Shown here: one piece after another, positions 29,654 to 40,126 of the stretch
Numbering within the stretch: position 1 is the stretch's first letter
Layout: each line of letters starts with the position of its first letter
Source: Streptomycetaceae bacterium
Lineage (GTDB): Bacteria > Actinomycetota > Actinomycetes > Nanopelagicales > Nanopelagicaceae
Direction: 5' to 3'
DNA: 48,736 nt
Assembly: GCA_007279945.1 (NCBI GenBank)
Contig: QYPG01000007.1
Coordinates: 1 to 48,736 of the forward strand
Translations under genes and position numbers: made by a program
The notes under the pieces: model-generated
Told to the model about the DNA's origin: nothing
Database searches by the model: none
The model's input: only the letters and a program-made list of their open reading frames with translations

Positions 29654-30765
29654 GCCGAGCGCAGATCACCTCTGCCAAACGCATCGTCATCAAAATTGGC
29701 TCTTCATCTCTCACCGGTAGTGCTGGTTCGCAGTTAGATGAAGGCGCAGTTGAAAAGTTGACTGGTGTTGTAGCCGCATGTAGAGCGCGTGGCTGCGAAG
29801 TCGTTGTCGTTTCATCGGGTGCCATTGCTGCAGGGCTTGCTCCACTTGGCTTAAAAACTCGTCCAAAGGATTTAGCTACTCAGCAAGCCGCTGCATCGGT
29901 TGGGCAAGGTTTGTTGATCGCTCAATACACACAGTGCTTTGCTAAGCATTCAATCACTGCCTCACAGGTTTTACTAACAACTGAAGATGTTGTGCGACGT
30001 TCGCACTATCAAAATGCACAGCGCACGCTCTATCGTTTACTGCAACTTGGTGTTGTACCAGTTATTAATGAAAACGACACCGTAGGTACACAAGAGATTC
30101 GTTTCGGCGATAACGATCGTTTAGCTGCACTTGTTGCGCTTCTCGTTAGTGCAGATCTTTTAGTATTGGTTTCAGATATCGATGCTTTATACGACGCGCC
30201 GCCTTCACAAACTGGCGCAAAGGCAATTCATGAGGTTGCAACGATTGCCGATATTGAATCCGTTGTTCTAGGTGGCGTGGGTAGTGCAGGTGTTGGAAGT
30301 GGTGGAATGGTGACAAAAGTGGAAGCGGCGCGAATTGCAACTAACGCAGGAATTCCCATGTTGCTCACATCATTGGCCGATGTTGATCAAAGCATGAACG
30401 GTATTCAACTAGGAACTTATTTCCATGCCCAACCTAGCAAAACAACGTCGCGACTCTTGTGGCTTGCTCATGCAACGACAACACATGGCACATTAGTTTT
30501 AGATGCTGGCGCAGTAAAAGCGATTTTAGAGCGCGGTGTTTCACTACTTCCGGCAGGTGTGACTGCAGTGACTGGAAGTTTTATTGCAGGAGATGCCGTA
30601 GAGCTAGTTGGTCCAGATGGCACAGTTATTGCACGTGGTTTAGTCGCATTTGATAGCGAAGATCTGCCACAAATGCTTGGGCGATCAACCAAAGAGTTAG
30701 CACAGGCATTGGGAGCAGAGTATGAACGCGAGCTAGTGCATCGCGATGATTTAGTTCTTCTCTGA
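29650..30765 (+). CDS. proB: Glutamate 5-kinase
   Basis: A 371-aa enzyme for the first step of proline synthesis. It has an amino-acid-kinase domain ([45 protein letters not shown]) and a C-terminal PUA domain from about residue 280. The start is GTG, overlapping obg. The last 15 nt overlap the 3' end of the serine hydrolase gene on the other strand, which separates proB from proA. Confidence 0.95.
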   Translation: MSRAQITSAKRIVIKIGSSSLTGSAGSQLDEGAVEKLTGVVAACRARGCEVVVVSSGAIAAGLAPLGLKTRPKDLATQQAAASVGQGLLIAQYTQCFAKHSITASQVLLTTEDVVRRSHYQNAQRTLYRLLQLGVVPVINENDTVGTQEIRFGDNDRLAALVALLVSADLLVLVSDIDALYDAPPSQTGAKAIHEVATIADIESVVLGGVGSAGVGSGGMVTKVEAARIATNAGIPMLLTSLADVDQSMNGIQLGTYFHAQPSKTTSRLLWLAHATTTHGTLVLDAGAVKAILERGVSLLPAGVTAVTGSFIAGDAVELVGPDGTVIARGLVAFDSEDLPQMLGRSTKELAQALGAEYERELVHRDDLVLL

Positions 30766-31887
30766 GATCTGCCGCAAAACAGCGGCTACCTTAGAACTCA
30801 TTCCATCTGCACTAGTAGGCATATCACTCAGTTTTACAATGATGGTGTCGTGCAAGGCATCTTGATAAATATATTGGCCATGCAGGCCAAGCATTAAGTT
30901 GATTCCTGCGTATGGATGCCACATCTGAGCTCCATAACCCCATCCATAATCCAAAGTGACTGCAGGGGTAGAGAGTCTGGCCTTCCAGGAAGTACTGGCG
31001 ATCGAAGGTATTCCAGACATGAGAGCTAAACCAACTCGTGCATAATCTCGGGCAGTTGCATTGAAACAGCAGAACGCCTTTTCATGTCCGCCGACTTTAT
31101 CGACGTTCCACGTTGCATCGTAATCTGCTCCTACTTTTTTCCAGATACGTTCGCTAAATGCATCGGCTAAGCCTTGACCGGTAATCTTTTGAACAATGAG
31201 TCCGAGCATCTGCGTGTTAACGCTTCGATACTCGGGAAAAGTTCCTGGCTCTTCAGTCATTTTGCGATTGTGCAGTAAGAACCAATCAATATCAGTTGAT
31301 GCATACATCTGCGCAATGGCTACACCCCAACCACTTGGTCCCGTAGGGTAATTATCTGAAACTCCTATGCCAGAGTTCATATCGAGTAAGTCTTTTATCG
31401 TGACCTTGTCGAAGGATGTATCGGCTTTAAACTGAGGCAAAATACTGACAAAGGTATCGCTCTCTTTAATTTTTCCTTCATCAATTAACTGCCCAATGAC
31501 AAGGGATGTCATAGTTTTAGCTACAGAATAGGAAGGTAGAACCGTTGAAACAGTCTTGCCATTCCAATACCTCTCGTATGTAATCTTTCCCCCACGAATG
31601 ACTAGAAAAGCATTTGTATTGGTGTCATTAAGAAAGTTTTCAAAATCCTGTGTCTTGCCATTCCAAGTCACTTGATCAATCTCTTCAGAGATACCTTGCT
31701 GCCATGGTGTTCCCGGTGTTGAGGAGATGATGTGCGCTGGCATTAGATCAGGCGTCTTTGACGCTGGTGCTAGACCTAACTTAATAGATGCTATTGGTTC
31801 GGGATATCTAATGGCCTTAGTTAAACCAAACAGGCCTAGATAGAGCACGAATACAACTATAAGAATCTTGCGAATTAATGTGAGCAC
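30751..31887 (-). CDS. Membrane-anchored serine hydrolase, beta-lactamase/esterase (class C) fold
   Basis: A 378-aa protein with an N-terminal membrane anchor (residues 5-23, IRKILIVVFVLYLGLFGLT), so the enzyme domain should face outward. The SxxK motif is Ser121-Val-Ala-Lys124 (PSYSVAKTM) and the catalytic Tyr is probably Tyr220 (EYRSVNTQ). A GYGAQMW stretch follows late in the chain. This set is typical of class C-like esterases and 6-aminohexanoate-dimer hydrolases rather than true beta-lactamases. The GTG start at 31887 has a TAGGCT box 6 nt upstream. The gene sits reversed between proB and proA. Confidence 0.85.
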   Translation of the reverse strand: MLTLIRKILIVVFVLYLGLFGLTKAIRYPEPIASIKLGLAPASKTPDLMPAHIISSTPGTPWQQGISEEIDQVTWNGKTQDFENFLNDTNTNAFLVIRGGKITYERYWNGKTVSTVLPSYSVAKTMTSLVIGQLIDEGKIKESDTFVSILPQFKADTSFDKVTIKDLLDMNSGIGVSDNYPTGPSGWGVAIAQMYASTDIDWFLLHNRKMTEEPGTFPEYRSVNTQMLGLIVQKITGQGLADAFSERIWKKVGADYDATWNVDKVGGHEKAFCCFNATARDYARVGLALMSGIPSIASTSWKARLSTPAVTLDYGWGYGAQMWHPYAGINLMLGLHGQYIYQDALHDTIIVKLSDMPTSADGMSSKVAAVLRQISEKN

Positions 31888-31892
31888 GTGGC

Positions 31893-31914
31893 AAGCCTAA
31901 CTCCCGATAGGCTT
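31893..31914. promoter_or_regulatory. Divergent leaderless promoter pair in one palindrome
   Basis: AAGCCTA (31893-31899), 8 nt, then TAGGCTT (31908-31914) form a 7+7 inverted repeat. Each arm supplies TAGGCT as a -10 box on its own strand: 7 nt before the proA ATG (31921) and 6 nt before the serine hydrolase GTG (31887). A protein bound to this dyad could govern both genes. Confidence 0.5.
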
Positions 31915-31920
31915 ACGGGC

Positions 31921-33183
31921 ATGGATGCCGCGGCAGTAGTTTCACAGCTTGCCGATGTTGCGCGCACTGCAGCACGAACTTTGAGTGTTGCCTCAAGTGC
32001 CCAGCGTAAAGAGGCCTTGTTAGCCATCGCCGATGCCATAGAGGCAAGAAGCGCTGAAATCCTTAGTGCTAATGAAAAAGACATGGAACGCGGCCGAGCC
32101 GATGGTCTTAATGAATCTCTACTTGATCGCTTGTCTTTAACTGCTGCGCGAATAAAGGCAATTGCCGATGGTGCGCGCCAGGTCGCCGCCCTTGAGGATC
32201 CACTGGGCAAGGTTTTGCGCCAATCTGTTTTACCTAATGGCATCGAACTCAAACAAGTCAGCGTTCCATTTGGAGTCATTGGAATGGTTTATGAGGCCAG
32301 GCCTAATGTGACTGTAGATGCTGCCGTGATTTTATTAATGTCAGGCAACTCCGCCTTACTGCGCGGATCATCGAGTGCGGCACAAAGTAATCAGATCCTT
32401 GTAACCGTTATGCGTGATGCTCTTGCGACAACAGTTATCTCACCTGATGTAATCCAGTTAGTTCCATCAGATAGTCGCGAAAGTGTTAAAGCACTTTTAC
32501 ATGCCCGTGGCAAAGTAGATTTAGTAATTCCACGGGGAAGTGCATCGCTGATTCGTATGGTTGTCGATGAGTCAACTGTGCCCACAATTGAGACCGGCGC
32601 TGGGGTATGCCATGTATTTATCGATGAGTTTGCCGACTTAGAAAAAGCTTTGCCAATTATTATTAACTCTAAAACGCAACGCCCTAGTGTGTGTAATGCC
32701 GCTGAAACTCTTTTAGTTCATAAGAATATTGCTACACATTTTGTACCGATTGCATTGAAGGCGCTTCATGATGCTGGTGTAGTTCTGCACTGTGATAGCG
32801 CCAGTCTTGCTTTGGCCAGTCAGATTCCCGCCAGTCTTGCTGGTGATGAGAACTGGTCTACTGAGTATGGAACTCTGGAGATGAATATCGCCATAGTTGA
32901 CTCAGTTGATGCTGCAAGTGAACATATTGCTAAATACGGCACGCAGCACACCGAAGCTATAGTCACTGATAATCAGGCTAATGCCGATCACTTTATTGCC
33001 TTGAGTGATTGCGCTGCTGTCATGGTTAATACATCGACGAGATTTACCGATGGCGAACAGATGGGCTTTGGCGCTGAAATTGGGATTTCTAATCAGAAAT
33101 TGCATGCCCGAGGACCAATGGGCCTTGAAGCTATGACTACAACGACTTGGATCGTTACTGGAAATGGCCAGATTCGCAGTTAG
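31921..33183 (+). CDS. proA: Glutamate-5-semialdehyde dehydrogenase (gamma-glutamyl phosphate reductase)
   Basis: A 420-aa NADPH-dependent reductase for the second step of proline synthesis. Family motifs are IGMVYEARPNVTVDAA, VIPRGSASLI and the catalytic Cys in SKTQRPSVCNAAETLL; the C-terminus has RFTDGEQMGFGAEIGIS. I choose the ATG at 31921 because the family N-terminus begins there and a TAGGCT box stands 7 nt upstream. A GTG at 31888 is in frame but would abut the divergent gene's start. Confidence 0.93.
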   Translation: MDAAAVVSQLADVARTAARTLSVASSAQRKEALLAIADAIEARSAEILSANEKDMERGRADGLNESLLDRLSLTAARIKAIADGARQVAALEDPLGKVLRQSVLPNGIELKQVSVPFGVIGMVYEARPNVTVDAAVILLMSGNSALLRGSSSAAQSNQILVTVMRDALATTVISPDVIQLVPSDSRESVKALLHARGKVDLVIPRGSASLIRMVVDESTVPTIETGAGVCHVFIDEFADLEKALPIIINSKTQRPSVCNAAETLLVHKNIATHFVPIALKALHDAGVVLHCDSASLALASQIPASLAGDENWSTEYGTLEMNIAIVDSVDAASEHIAKYGTQHTEAIVTDNQANADHFIALSDCAAVMVNTSTRFTDGEQMGFGAEIGISNQKLHARGPMGLEAMTTTTWIVTGNGQIRS

Positions 33184-33196
33184 CGCGCGAATTAAT

Positions 33197-33202
33197 TAGA
33201 AT
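33197..33202 (+). promoter_or_regulatory. -10 element TAGAAT for gatCAB
   Basis: TAGAAT ends 7 nt before the gatC ATG at 33210, and there is no Shine-Dalgarno. The geometry predicts a leaderless gatCAB message. Confidence 0.5.
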
Positions 33203-33209
33203 CTCACCC

Positions 33210-33506
33210 ATGACCAGCCTTTCCCGCGATGATGTCGCAAATCTTGCACGACTTGCACGCATCGAAATGAGCGATGAAGAGCTAGTAAATCTCTCCAAAG
33301 AATTTACCGTCATCCTTGATGCCGTTGCGCGAGTTCAAGAAGTTGCGGGTGCCGATGTTCAGCCGACATCACACCCTCTGCCTTTGCGCAATGTTTTTCG
33401 TCCCGATGTAGTTGTTGCCTCGTTAACTCCCGAAGAAGCATTATCTGGTGCACCGGCACAAGAGGAGTCACGTTTTAGAGTGCCACAGATTTTGGGTGAA
33501 GAATGA
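33210..33506 (+). CDS. gatC: Asp-tRNA(Asn)/Glu-tRNA(Gln) amidotransferase subunit C
   Basis: A 98-aa linker subunit of the GatCAB complex, which converts misacylated Glu-tRNA(Gln) and Asp-tRNA(Asn). Typical stretches are [18 protein letters not shown] and [10 protein letters not shown] longer in-frame start inside proA is less likely than the ATG at 33210, where the conserved sequence and -10 spacing agree. It overlaps gatA by 4 nt. Confidence 0.93.
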   Translation: MTSLSRDDVANLARLARIEMSDEELVNLSKEFTVILDAVARVQEVAGADVQPTSHPLPLRNVFRPDVVVASLTPEEALSGAPAQEESRFRVPQILGEE

Positions 33507-34996
33507 TTCGCAACTCTGCAGCAGAGATGGCGGCCAAACTCAACGCCGGAGATATTACTTCTGTTGAATTAACGCAACTACATCTTGATCGCATCGCATC
33601 GGTAGATACCGATGTACATGCTTTTCTCTATGTAAATAATGAAGGTGCTTTGGCTCAAGCTGCAGAAGTAGATGCTAAGCGCGCGGCTGGAGAAAAACTA
33701 TCGCCTCTTGCCGGAGTTCCACTTGCATTAAAAGATGTCATGACACAAAAAGGTGTTCCAACCACATGTGGATCAAAGATTCTTGAAGGTTGGCGCCCAC
33801 CATATGACTCAACGGTTGTAACAAATCTAAAGAAAAATGGAATTGTTATTTTAGGTAAGACGAATATGGATGAGTTTGCAATGGGCTCATCTACTGAGAA
33901 CTCTGCCTACGGACCAACGCATAATCCTTGGGATTTATCACGAATTCCCGGAGGTTCAGGCGGTGGATCATCTGCTGCACTAGCGGCTTTTGAAGCACCT
34001 CTTGCTATCGGTACCGATACTGGTGGTTCAATTCGCCAGCCCGCTGCAGTAACTGGAACCGTTGGAGTCAAACCCACCTATGGTGGCGTATCGCGCTTTG
34101 GCTTAGTCGCATTTTCTTCTTCGCTTGATCAAGCAGGTCCATGTGCACGCACAGTGTTAGATGCAGCGTTACTGCATGAAGCGATTGCTGGACATGATCC
34201 AAAGGATTCAACAAGCATCAATGCCCCAGTGCCGCAAGTAGTTGCTGCCGCTAAGAGCGGTGACGTTAAGGGAATGAAGATTGGTGTTGTTAAAGAGCTC
34301 AATGGAGAGGGCTATCAAAGTGGAGTTCGTTCACGCTTTGAAGAGTCTCTAGAACTTCTTGCCGCTGCGGGAGCAGAAATAGTTGAAGTATCTGCGCCAA
34401 ACTTTGAGTACGCACTTGCTGCATATTATTTAATTGCGCCATCTGAGTGTTCTTCAAATTTAGCGCGCTTTGATGCGATGCGTTATGGCCTGCGCGTTGG
34501 CGATGTCGATGGAGCTTCCGCTGAATCGGTTATGAATCTAACGCGTGAAGTTGGCTTTGGGCGCGAAGTAAAGCGTCGAATTATTCTTGGAACATATGCG
34601 CTCTCATCTGGATATTACGATGCCTATTATGGAAGTGCGCAAAAGGTCCGCACATTAATTACACAAGACTTCAATAACGCTTTCGAAAAATGCGATGTAA
34701 TGGTCTCACCAACGTGTCCAACAACAGCCTTTAAAATCGGTGAAAAATCAAACGATCCCATCGCCATGTACTTAAATGACATTGCGACCATTCCAGTCAA
34801 TATGGCTGGTATCGGTGGAATGTCACTACCTGCAGGGTTGGCACCTGAAGATGGCTTGCCAGTTGGTTTCCAGATCATGGCACCTGCGATGCAGGATGAT
34901 CGCATGTATTTAGTGGGTGCAGCACTTGAAGCGGCGTTATTGAGTAAATGGGGCGCACCTCTGCTGTCAAAGATTCCAGCATTGGCAGGTGCATAA
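33503..34996 (+). CDS. gatA: Asp/Glu-tRNA amidotransferase subunit A
   Basis: A 497-aa amidase-signature enzyme that frees ammonia from glutamine. The Ser-cisSer-Lys triad can be placed at Lys77 (LALKDVM), Ser152 in [11 protein letters not shown] and Ser176 in [10 protein letters not shown]. Length is normal. ATGA overlap with gatC and direct contact with gatB show one operon. Confidence 0.97.
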   Translation: MIRNSAAEMAAKLNAGDITSVELTQLHLDRIASVDTDVHAFLYVNNEGALAQAAEVDAKRAAGEKLSPLAGVPLALKDVMTQKGVPTTCGSKILEGWRPPYDSTVVTNLKKNGIVILGKTNMDEFAMGSSTENSAYGPTHNPWDLSRIPGGSGGGSSAALAAFEAPLAIGTDTGGSIRQPAAVTGTVGVKPTYGGVSRFGLVAFSSSLDQAGPCARTVLDAALLHEAIAGHDPKDSTSINAPVPQVVAAAKSGDVKGMKIGVVKELNGEGYQSGVRSRFEESLELLAAAGAEIVEVSAPNFEYALAAYYLIAPSECSSNLARFDAMRYGLRVGDVDGASAESVMNLTREVGFGREVKRRIILGTYALSSGYYDAYYGSAQKVRTLITQDFNNAFEKCDVMVSPTCPTTAFKIGEKSNDPIAMYLNDIATIPVNMAGIGGMSLPAGLAPEDGLPVGFQIMAPAMQDDRMYLVGAALEAALLSKWGAPLLSKIPALAGA

Positions 34997-36502
34997 ATGG
35001 CGCTTACATACGATGAGGTAATGGCTAAGTACGAACCAGTACTAGGCCTAGAAGTCCACGTTGAGCTAAACACTAATTCAAAAATGTTTTGCGGATGCAG
35101 CACCATATTTGGCGCAGAACCAAATACACAGACCTGCCCAGTCTGCTTAGCACTTCCTGGAGCTTTACCAACGGTCAATGAAGTTGCAATTGAATCAACG
35201 ATTAAAATTGGTTTAGCGCTTAACTGTTCAATCGCACCCTTTAGTCGCTTTGCACGCAAAAACTATTTCTATCCCGATATGCCTAAGAACTTCCAGATTT
35301 CACAGTACGACGAACCTATCTGCGTTAATGGATACGTAGATGTCGAGATCGAAACCGATGAGGGTCCCAAGGTCTTCCGAATCGAAATAGAGCGCGTACA
35401 TATGGAGGAAGACACTGGAAAGTCACTTCACGTAGGTGGTGCAACCGGTCGTATTCATGGTGCTGAATACTCACTTCTAGATTACAACCGAGCCGGAATT
35501 CCTTTAGTCGAGATCGTGACCAAGATTGTTCCTGGCACAGGTAAGTACGCACCAGAAGTTGCCAAAGCATATGTTGCAGAATTGCGCGACATATTGCGTT
35601 CCCTAGGTGTTAGCGATGTAAAGATGGAGCAGGGCTCACTTCGTTGCGATGCTAACGTCTCATTGCGTCTTATTGGTGTCGAAACTTTAGGTACTCGAAG
35701 TGAAACTAAAAATGTGAACTCACTTCGCTCAGTTGAACGCGCGATTCGTGGAGAAATGATTCGCCATGCAGAGTTGCTTAACAAGGGTGAGCGCGTAGTT
35801 CAAGAGACACGACACTTTCAAGAAGATACTGGCCTTACTCGCTCTGGTCGCTCAAAAGAGCAGGCCGAGGATTATCGCTACTTTCCAGAACCAGATTTAG
35901 TTCCCGTTGCACCAGATGCTGCATGGATTGAAACTTTGCGAGCAGCTTTGCCAGAGCGACCATCGATTCACCGTAAACGTTTGCAAGAAGCATGGGCTGT
36001 TCCAGAGAAAGAGATGGCGGCAATGATTAACGCCGACGTATTAAATATTGTTGAAGCCACAGTTACCTTAGGCGCAGATCCAGTAAAGGCGCGCAGTTGG
36101 TGGTTAGGTGAAATCTCACGTATTGCTAATGATAAAGATGTTGCAATTGCAAACCTGCCAATTACTCCATCAGATGTTGCCGAGATCGTTGCTTTGGTGA
36201 GTGCGGGGGAGTTAACCGACAAACTGGCACGCCAGGTTATCGAAGGCGTCATTGCCGGTGAGGGTAAGCCAGCGGCAGTAATTGCTGCCCGTGGAATTAA
36301 AGTTGTTAACGATGATGGTGCACTTATGGCAGCGATTGAAAAAGTCTGCGCCGAACAGCCAGAGACTGCCGAGAAAATCCGTAATGGTCACTTACCTGCA
36401 GCGGGTGCATTAATCGGTGCAGTCATGAAAGAGACAAAGGGCCAAGCAGACGCTGCCCGAGTTCGAACACTTCTTTTATCTCACTTAGGCCAAGGCGAGT
36501 AG
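34997..36502 (+). CDS. gatB: Asp/Glu-tRNA amidotransferase subunit B
   Basis: A 501-aa subunit that binds the tRNA, phosphorylates the misacylated end and receives ammonia from GatA. The N-terminal [19 protein letters not shown] and [13 protein letters not shown] (zinc Cys), and [20 protein letters not shown], are classic. The tail is a YqeY-like helical domain. The ATG directly follows the gatA stop. Confidence 0.97.
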   Translation: MALTYDEVMAKYEPVLGLEVHVELNTNSKMFCGCSTIFGAEPNTQTCPVCLALPGALPTVNEVAIESTIKIGLALNCSIAPFSRFARKNYFYPDMPKNFQISQYDEPICVNGYVDVEIETDEGPKVFRIEIERVHMEEDTGKSLHVGGATGRIHGAEYSLLDYNRAGIPLVEIVTKIVPGTGKYAPEVAKAYVAELRDILRSLGVSDVKMEQGSLRCDANVSLRLIGVETLGTRSETKNVNSLRSVERAIRGEMIRHAELLNKGERVVQETRHFQEDTGLTRSGRSKEQAEDYRYFPEPDLVPVAPDAAWIETLRAALPERPSIHRKRLQEAWAVPEKEMAAMINADVLNIVEATVTLGADPVKARSWWLGEISRIANDKDVAIANLPITPSDVAEIVALVSAGELTDKLARQVIEGVIAGEGKPAAVIAARGIKVVNDDGALMAAIEKVCAEQPETAEKIRNGHLPAAGALIGAVMKETKGQADAARVRTLLLSHLGQGE

Positions 36503-36517
36503 TTAGACTAGTAACTA
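36500..36517 (+). promoter_or_regulatory. -10 element and inverted repeat at the ilvD start
   Basis: TAGACT (36504-36509) ends 7 nt before the ilvD ATG. It lies inside TAGTTA-N6-TAACTA (36500-36517), whose right arm reaches the A of the start codon. There is no Shine-Dalgarno, so a leaderless and possibly repressor-controlled start is likely. Confidence 0.45.
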
Positions 36518-38190
36518 TGTCGACGATGAAACCTCGCTCTGGATTAGTCACTGATGGAATGGAGCGTGCACCCGCACGCGGCATGTTGCGTGCAGTTGGA
36601 ATGGGTGACGAGGATTGGGTTAAGCCTCAAATTGGAATCGCATCATCATGGAATGAAATCACACCGTGTAACTTATCTCTGGATCGTTTAGCTAAAGCAT
36701 CTAAACAAGGCGTGATTGATGCCGGCGGTTTTCCCATGCAGTTCGGCACGATTTCAGTCTCTGATGGAATCTCAATGGGCCACGAAGGTATGCACTTCTC
36801 GCTCGTTTCACGCGAAGTAATCGCCGATTCTGTTGAAACTGTTATGCAAGCTGAGCGCTTCGACGGAATGGTTACTTTTGCCGGTTGTGATAAATCACTT
36901 CCTGGGATGATGATGGCTGCAGCTCGAATCGATGTTGCAAGCGTCTTTGTTTATGCCGGTTCTACTTTACCGGGACAAGTGGATGGAAAAGATGTAACGA
37001 TTATCGATGCCTTTGAAGCCGTCGGTGCATGTGCACGAGGATTAATTACTCAGGATCGTGTTGATCAAATCGAACGCGCAATCTGTCCCGGAGAAGGTGC
37101 TTGTGGTGGCATGTATACCGCTAACACCATGGCAAGTATTGGAGAAGCGATTGGTTTGTCTCTCCCTGGATCTGCTGCACCACCAGCTGTTGACCGCCGA
37201 CGAGATGCATTCGCAATTAAATCCGGCGCCGCTGTCGTAGAACTGATTCGTGCAGGTATCACAACGCGCGATATTTTGACGAAGCAGGCTTTTGAAAATG
37301 CAATTACGATTTTGATGGCTCTTGGTGGTTCTACTAATGCAGTTCTGCACTTACTTGCAATTGCACATGAAGCCGATGTTGATTTAACGCTCAATGACTT
37401 TCACCGTATTGGCTCCAAAGTTCCATTGTTGGGTGATTTAAAACCTTTCGGGCGCTTTGTTATGAGCGATATGGATAAGGTTGGCGGGGTACCAGTAATT
37501 CTTAAGGCCCTCCTAGATGCAAAAATGTTGCACGGTGACGTATTAACTGTCACTGGAAAGACGATGGCTGAAAATTTAGCTGAAATTAATCCACCGGATC
37601 CCGATGGTGAAATTCTGCGCGCATCATCGAAGCCTTTATCTACCGATATTGGAATCACAATTCTTGGTGGTTCACTTGCCCCAGAAGGCGCTGTTTGTAA
37701 AACCGCTGGAATAGGTATCGAATTATTTGAAGGACCCGCACGTGTATTTGAACGCGAACAAGCCGCCATGGATGCACTCGAGAATGGAACAATCCAAGCT
37801 GGCGATGTTGTTGTGATTCGCTATGAAGGTCCGAAGGGTGGACCAGGTATGCGTGAAATGTTAATGATTACTGGCGCGATCAAAGGCGCTGGACTTGGTA
37901 AATCAACGTTGCTGTTAACCGATGGACGTTTCTCTGGAGGTTCAACTGGACTGTGTGTTGGTCACGTTGCTCCAGAGGCCGTAGATGGGGGACCAATCGC
38001 ATTTGTCAAAGATGGCGATATTGTGCGAATCGATATCACTAATCGGAGCATGGATCTGCTGGTTGATGCCCACGAATTAGAGGCCCGCAAAGTTGGCTGG
38101 AAGCCGCTGCCTCATAAGTACACCCGAGGCGTGCTGCATAAATACTCTCAGTTGGTCGGCTCGGCATCTAAAGGCGCAGTCTGCGACTAA
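36517..38190 (+). CDS. ilvD: Dihydroxyacid dehydratase
   Basis: A 557-aa Fe-S dehydratase giving the keto acids of valine and isoleucine. Cluster cysteines are in [20 protein letters not shown] and [14 protein letters not shown]. The active-site serine loop is [10 protein letters not shown]. It stands 14 nt after gatB but has its own promoter-like box. The attenuated ilvBNC operon starts downstream. Confidence 0.96.
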   Translation: MSTMKPRSGLVTDGMERAPARGMLRAVGMGDEDWVKPQIGIASSWNEITPCNLSLDRLAKASKQGVIDAGGFPMQFGTISVSDGISMGHEGMHFSLVSREVIADSVETVMQAERFDGMVTFAGCDKSLPGMMMAAARIDVASVFVYAGSTLPGQVDGKDVTIIDAFEAVGACARGLITQDRVDQIERAICPGEGACGGMYTANTMASIGEAIGLSLPGSAAPPAVDRRRDAFAIKSGAAVVELIRAGITTRDILTKQAFENAITILMALGGSTNAVLHLLAIAHEADVDLTLNDFHRIGSKVPLLGDLKPFGRFVMSDMDKVGGVPVILKALLDAKMLHGDVLTVTGKTMAENLAEINPPDPDGEILRASSKPLSTDIGITILGGSLAPEGAVCKTAGIGIELFEGPARVFEREQAAMDALENGTIQAGDVVVIRYEGPKGGPGMREMLMITGAIKGAGLGKSTLLLTDGRFSGGSTGLCVGHVAPEAVDGGPIAFVKDGDIVRIDITNRSMDLLVDAHELEARKVGWKPLPHKYTRGVLHKYSQLVGSASKGAVCD

Positions 38191-38201
38191 GTGTTCAAAT
38201 T

Positions 38202-38219
38202 GTGAGATACGCATCTCAC
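38202..38219. promoter_or_regulatory. Palindrome upstream of the ilv leader promoter
   Basis: GTGAGAT-ACGC-ATCTCAC is a perfect 7+7 inverted repeat, 11 nt after the ilvD stop and 3 nt before the TTGACT box. The position suits a regulator-binding site. As RNA it could also be a hairpin at the ilvD 3' end, but no U-run follows. Confidence 0.5.
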
Positions 38220-38222
38220 GTC

Positions 38223-38251
38223 TTGACTCAATCCATAAGCTGTTGGAGAAT
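38223..38251 (+). promoter_or_regulatory. Promoter of the ilvBNC leader
   Basis: TTGACT (38223-38228), a 17-nt spacer and GAGAAT (38246-38251) form a promoter whose -10 ends 6 nt before the leader-peptide ATG. If used, the leader peptide is translated from a leaderless RNA. GGAG (38245-38248) could instead be a Shine-Dalgarno of a transcript starting further up. Confidence 0.45.
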
Positions 38252-38257
38252 ATAGCC

Positions 38258-38290
38258 ATGTCAAAAGCATTAGTAGTGGTGGTGATTTAA
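38258..38290 (+). CDS. ilv operon leader peptide
   Basis: A 10-residue open frame, MSKALVVVVI, with six consecutive branched-chain codons (Leu, four Val, Ile) just before the stop. The stop is followed at once by a long hairpin and an intrinsic terminator. This is the design of a transcription attenuation leader: stalling at Leu, Val or Ile codons when the charged tRNAs are scarce would let transcription enter ilvB. Confidence 0.9.
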   Translation: MSKALVVVVI

Positions 38291-38291
38291 T

Positions 38292-38322
38292 AGCGCGTGA
38301 TCTAGCAATTCGATCGCGCGCT
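38292..38322 (+). promoter_or_regulatory. Leader hairpin between the leader peptide and the terminator
   Basis: AGCGCGTGATC (38292-38302) pairs with GATCGCGCGCT (38312-38322; one G-U pair), an 11-bp stem with a 9-nt loop. It begins 2 nt after the leader-peptide stop, so a stalled ribosome would affect it. It ends one base before the terminator. Confidence 0.7.
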
Positions 38323-38323
38323 G

Positions 38324-38348
38324 CCCTCAGTTAATCTGAGGGTTTTTT
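38324..38348 (+). terminator. ilv attenuator terminator
   Basis: CCCTCAG-TTAAT-CTGAGGG followed by six T: a 7-bp stem with a U-run, placed 40 nt before ilvB. With the leader peptide it forms a branched-chain amino-acid attenuator. Confidence 0.9.
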
Positions 38349-38388
38349 CGTTTAATCACACCGCACCGAGCACGGAAGGAGATGGAAT

Positions 38389-40125
38389 ATGAGTCAGATG
38401 AATGGAGCTAGTTCACTCGTCGCATCGTTAGAGGCCGCAGGCGTCGATGTGATGTTTGGAATTCCAGGCGGTGCAATTTTGCCGGCTTATGATCCAATCT
38501 TCTCAAGCTCAATCCGTCACATTCTTGTGCGCCACGAACAAGGTGCAGGTCATGCAGCAACTGGGTATGCCCAAGTCACCGGTCGAGTGGGCGTTTGTAT
38601 CGCCACTTCAGGTCCAGGTGCAACAAACTTAGTTACGCCTTTAGCTGATGCTGCAATGGATTCAGTTCCAGTTGTTGCAATTACTGGTCAAGTTCCATCA
38701 GTTGCAATTGGTACTGATGCATTTCAAGAGGCCGATATCCGCGGAATTACTATGCCATTTGCAAAACATAATTATTTAATAACCGATCCGGCCGATATTC
38801 CACGCGCAATTGCTGAGGCATTTCACATTGCAAGTACCGGTCGACCTGGTCCAGTACTTGTTGATATTGCTAAAGATGCTCTGCAAAAAATGACCGAGTT
38901 CGCATATCCAACATCGGTGTCATTAAAGGGCTATAAGCCCAAACTTGCTCCGGATGCACAATCGATTACCGATGCCGCAGATTTAATTACACAGTCCAGC
39001 AAGCCTGTTTTTTATGTTGGTGGTGGAGTAATTAAAGCTGATGCTTCACGCGAACTAATGGAGTTAGCGCAACTACTTGGTGCTCCAGTTGTTACAACAC
39101 TGATGGCACGTGGAGCTTTCCCTGATAGCCATCCACTCAATCTTGGCATGCCTGGGATGCACGGTACGGTTGCAGCTGTAACGGCCCTACAAAAAGCAGA
39201 TCTACTTATTACATTAGGTGCGCGCTTTGATGATCGAGTAACTGGCAAGCTCTCAACCTTTGCCGTAAACGCCAAAGTTATTCACGCCGATGTAGATCCA
39301 GCTGAAATCGGTAAGAATCGCTTCGCCGATGTCGCAGTTCTTGGAGATCTCAAGCATTCAATCGCAGCGTTGATTCCCGCGCTTAAATTTGCCCTAGCTA
39401 AGAATCGCCCAGATTTAACGGCATGGCTTCGTCAGGTGAACTCTTTGAAGGCGACTTATCCATTGGGTTATGCCATGCCAACAGATGGTTCACTTGCGCC
39501 CCAATACGTTATTGAACGTTTAGGAAAAATCTCTGGCCCGGAAACTATTTTTGCAGCTGGCGTTGGACAACATCAGATGTGGGCCTCGCAGTTTGTCTCT
39601 TACGAGAATCCACGCACGTGGCTTAACTCAGGCGGATTAGGAACGATGGGTTATGCAGTTCCTGCAGCGATGGGCGCTAAAGTTGGTGCACCTGATACGA
39701 CTGTGTGGGCAATCGATGGCGATGGTTGCTTCCAGATGACAAATCAAGAGTTAACAACATGTGCGCTGAACAACATTCCAATCAAGGTAGCAATTATTAA
39801 TAATGAATCACTTGGAATGGTTCGTCAATGGCAGACATTGTTCTATGAAGGTCGTTATTCAAATACCAGTCTTGAATCTAAGCGGATTCCTAACTTTCCT
39901 ATGTTGGCTGAGGCGATGGGCTGTGTTGGATTAAGTTGTGAGCGCCCAGAAGATGTCGATGCAACAATTGAGAAAGCAATGAACATTAACGATCAACCCG
40001 TAGTTGTTGATTTTCGCGTAGCGCGCGATGCGATGGTGTGGCCGCTGGTGGCAGCTGGTGCTTCAAATGATGACATTATGATTGCGCGCGAAACCGCGCC
40101 TGACTGGGACTCACAGGAGTTATAA
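38389..40125 (+). CDS. ilvB: Acetolactate synthase large subunit
   Basis: A 578-aa ThDP enzyme joining two pyruvates, or pyruvate and 2-oxobutanoate. The catalytic Glu50 is in [12 protein letters not shown], and the ThDP/Mg motif is [14 protein letters not shown] with [16 protein letters not shown] precedes the ATG. It is first of the structural genes behind the attenuator. One base separates it from ilvN. Confidence 0.96.
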   Translation: MSQMNGASSLVASLEAAGVDVMFGIPGGAILPAYDPIFSSSIRHILVRHEQGAGHAATGYAQVTGRVGVCIATSGPGATNLVTPLADAAMDSVPVVAITGQVPSVAIGTDAFQEADIRGITMPFAKHNYLITDPADIPRAIAEAFHIASTGRPGPVLVDIAKDALQKMTEFAYPTSVSLKGYKPKLAPDAQSITDAADLITQSSKPVFYVGGGVIKADASRELMELAQLLGAPVVTTLMARGAFPDSHPLNLGMPGMHGTVAAVTALQKADLLITLGARFDDRVTGKLSTFAVNAKVIHADVDPAEIGKNRFADVAVLGDLKHSIAALIPALKFALAKNRPDLTAWLRQVNSLKATYPLGYAMPTDGSLAPQYVIERLGKISGPETIFAAGVGQHQMWASQFVSYENPRTWLNSGGLGTMGYAVPAAMGAKVGAPDTTVWAIDGDGCFQMTNQELTTCALNNIPIKVAIINNESLGMVRQWQTLFYEGRYSNTSLESKRIPNFPMLAEAMGCVGLSCERPEDVDATIEKAMNINDQPVVVDFRVARDAMVWPLVAAGASNDDIMIARETAPDWDSQEL

Positions 40126-40126
40126 A

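Noticed and set aside
31888-31920. GTG start for proA at 31888
   Set aside because: It would abut the divergent GTG, lacks a ribosome binding site, and the conserved ProA N-terminus begins at the ATG 31921.
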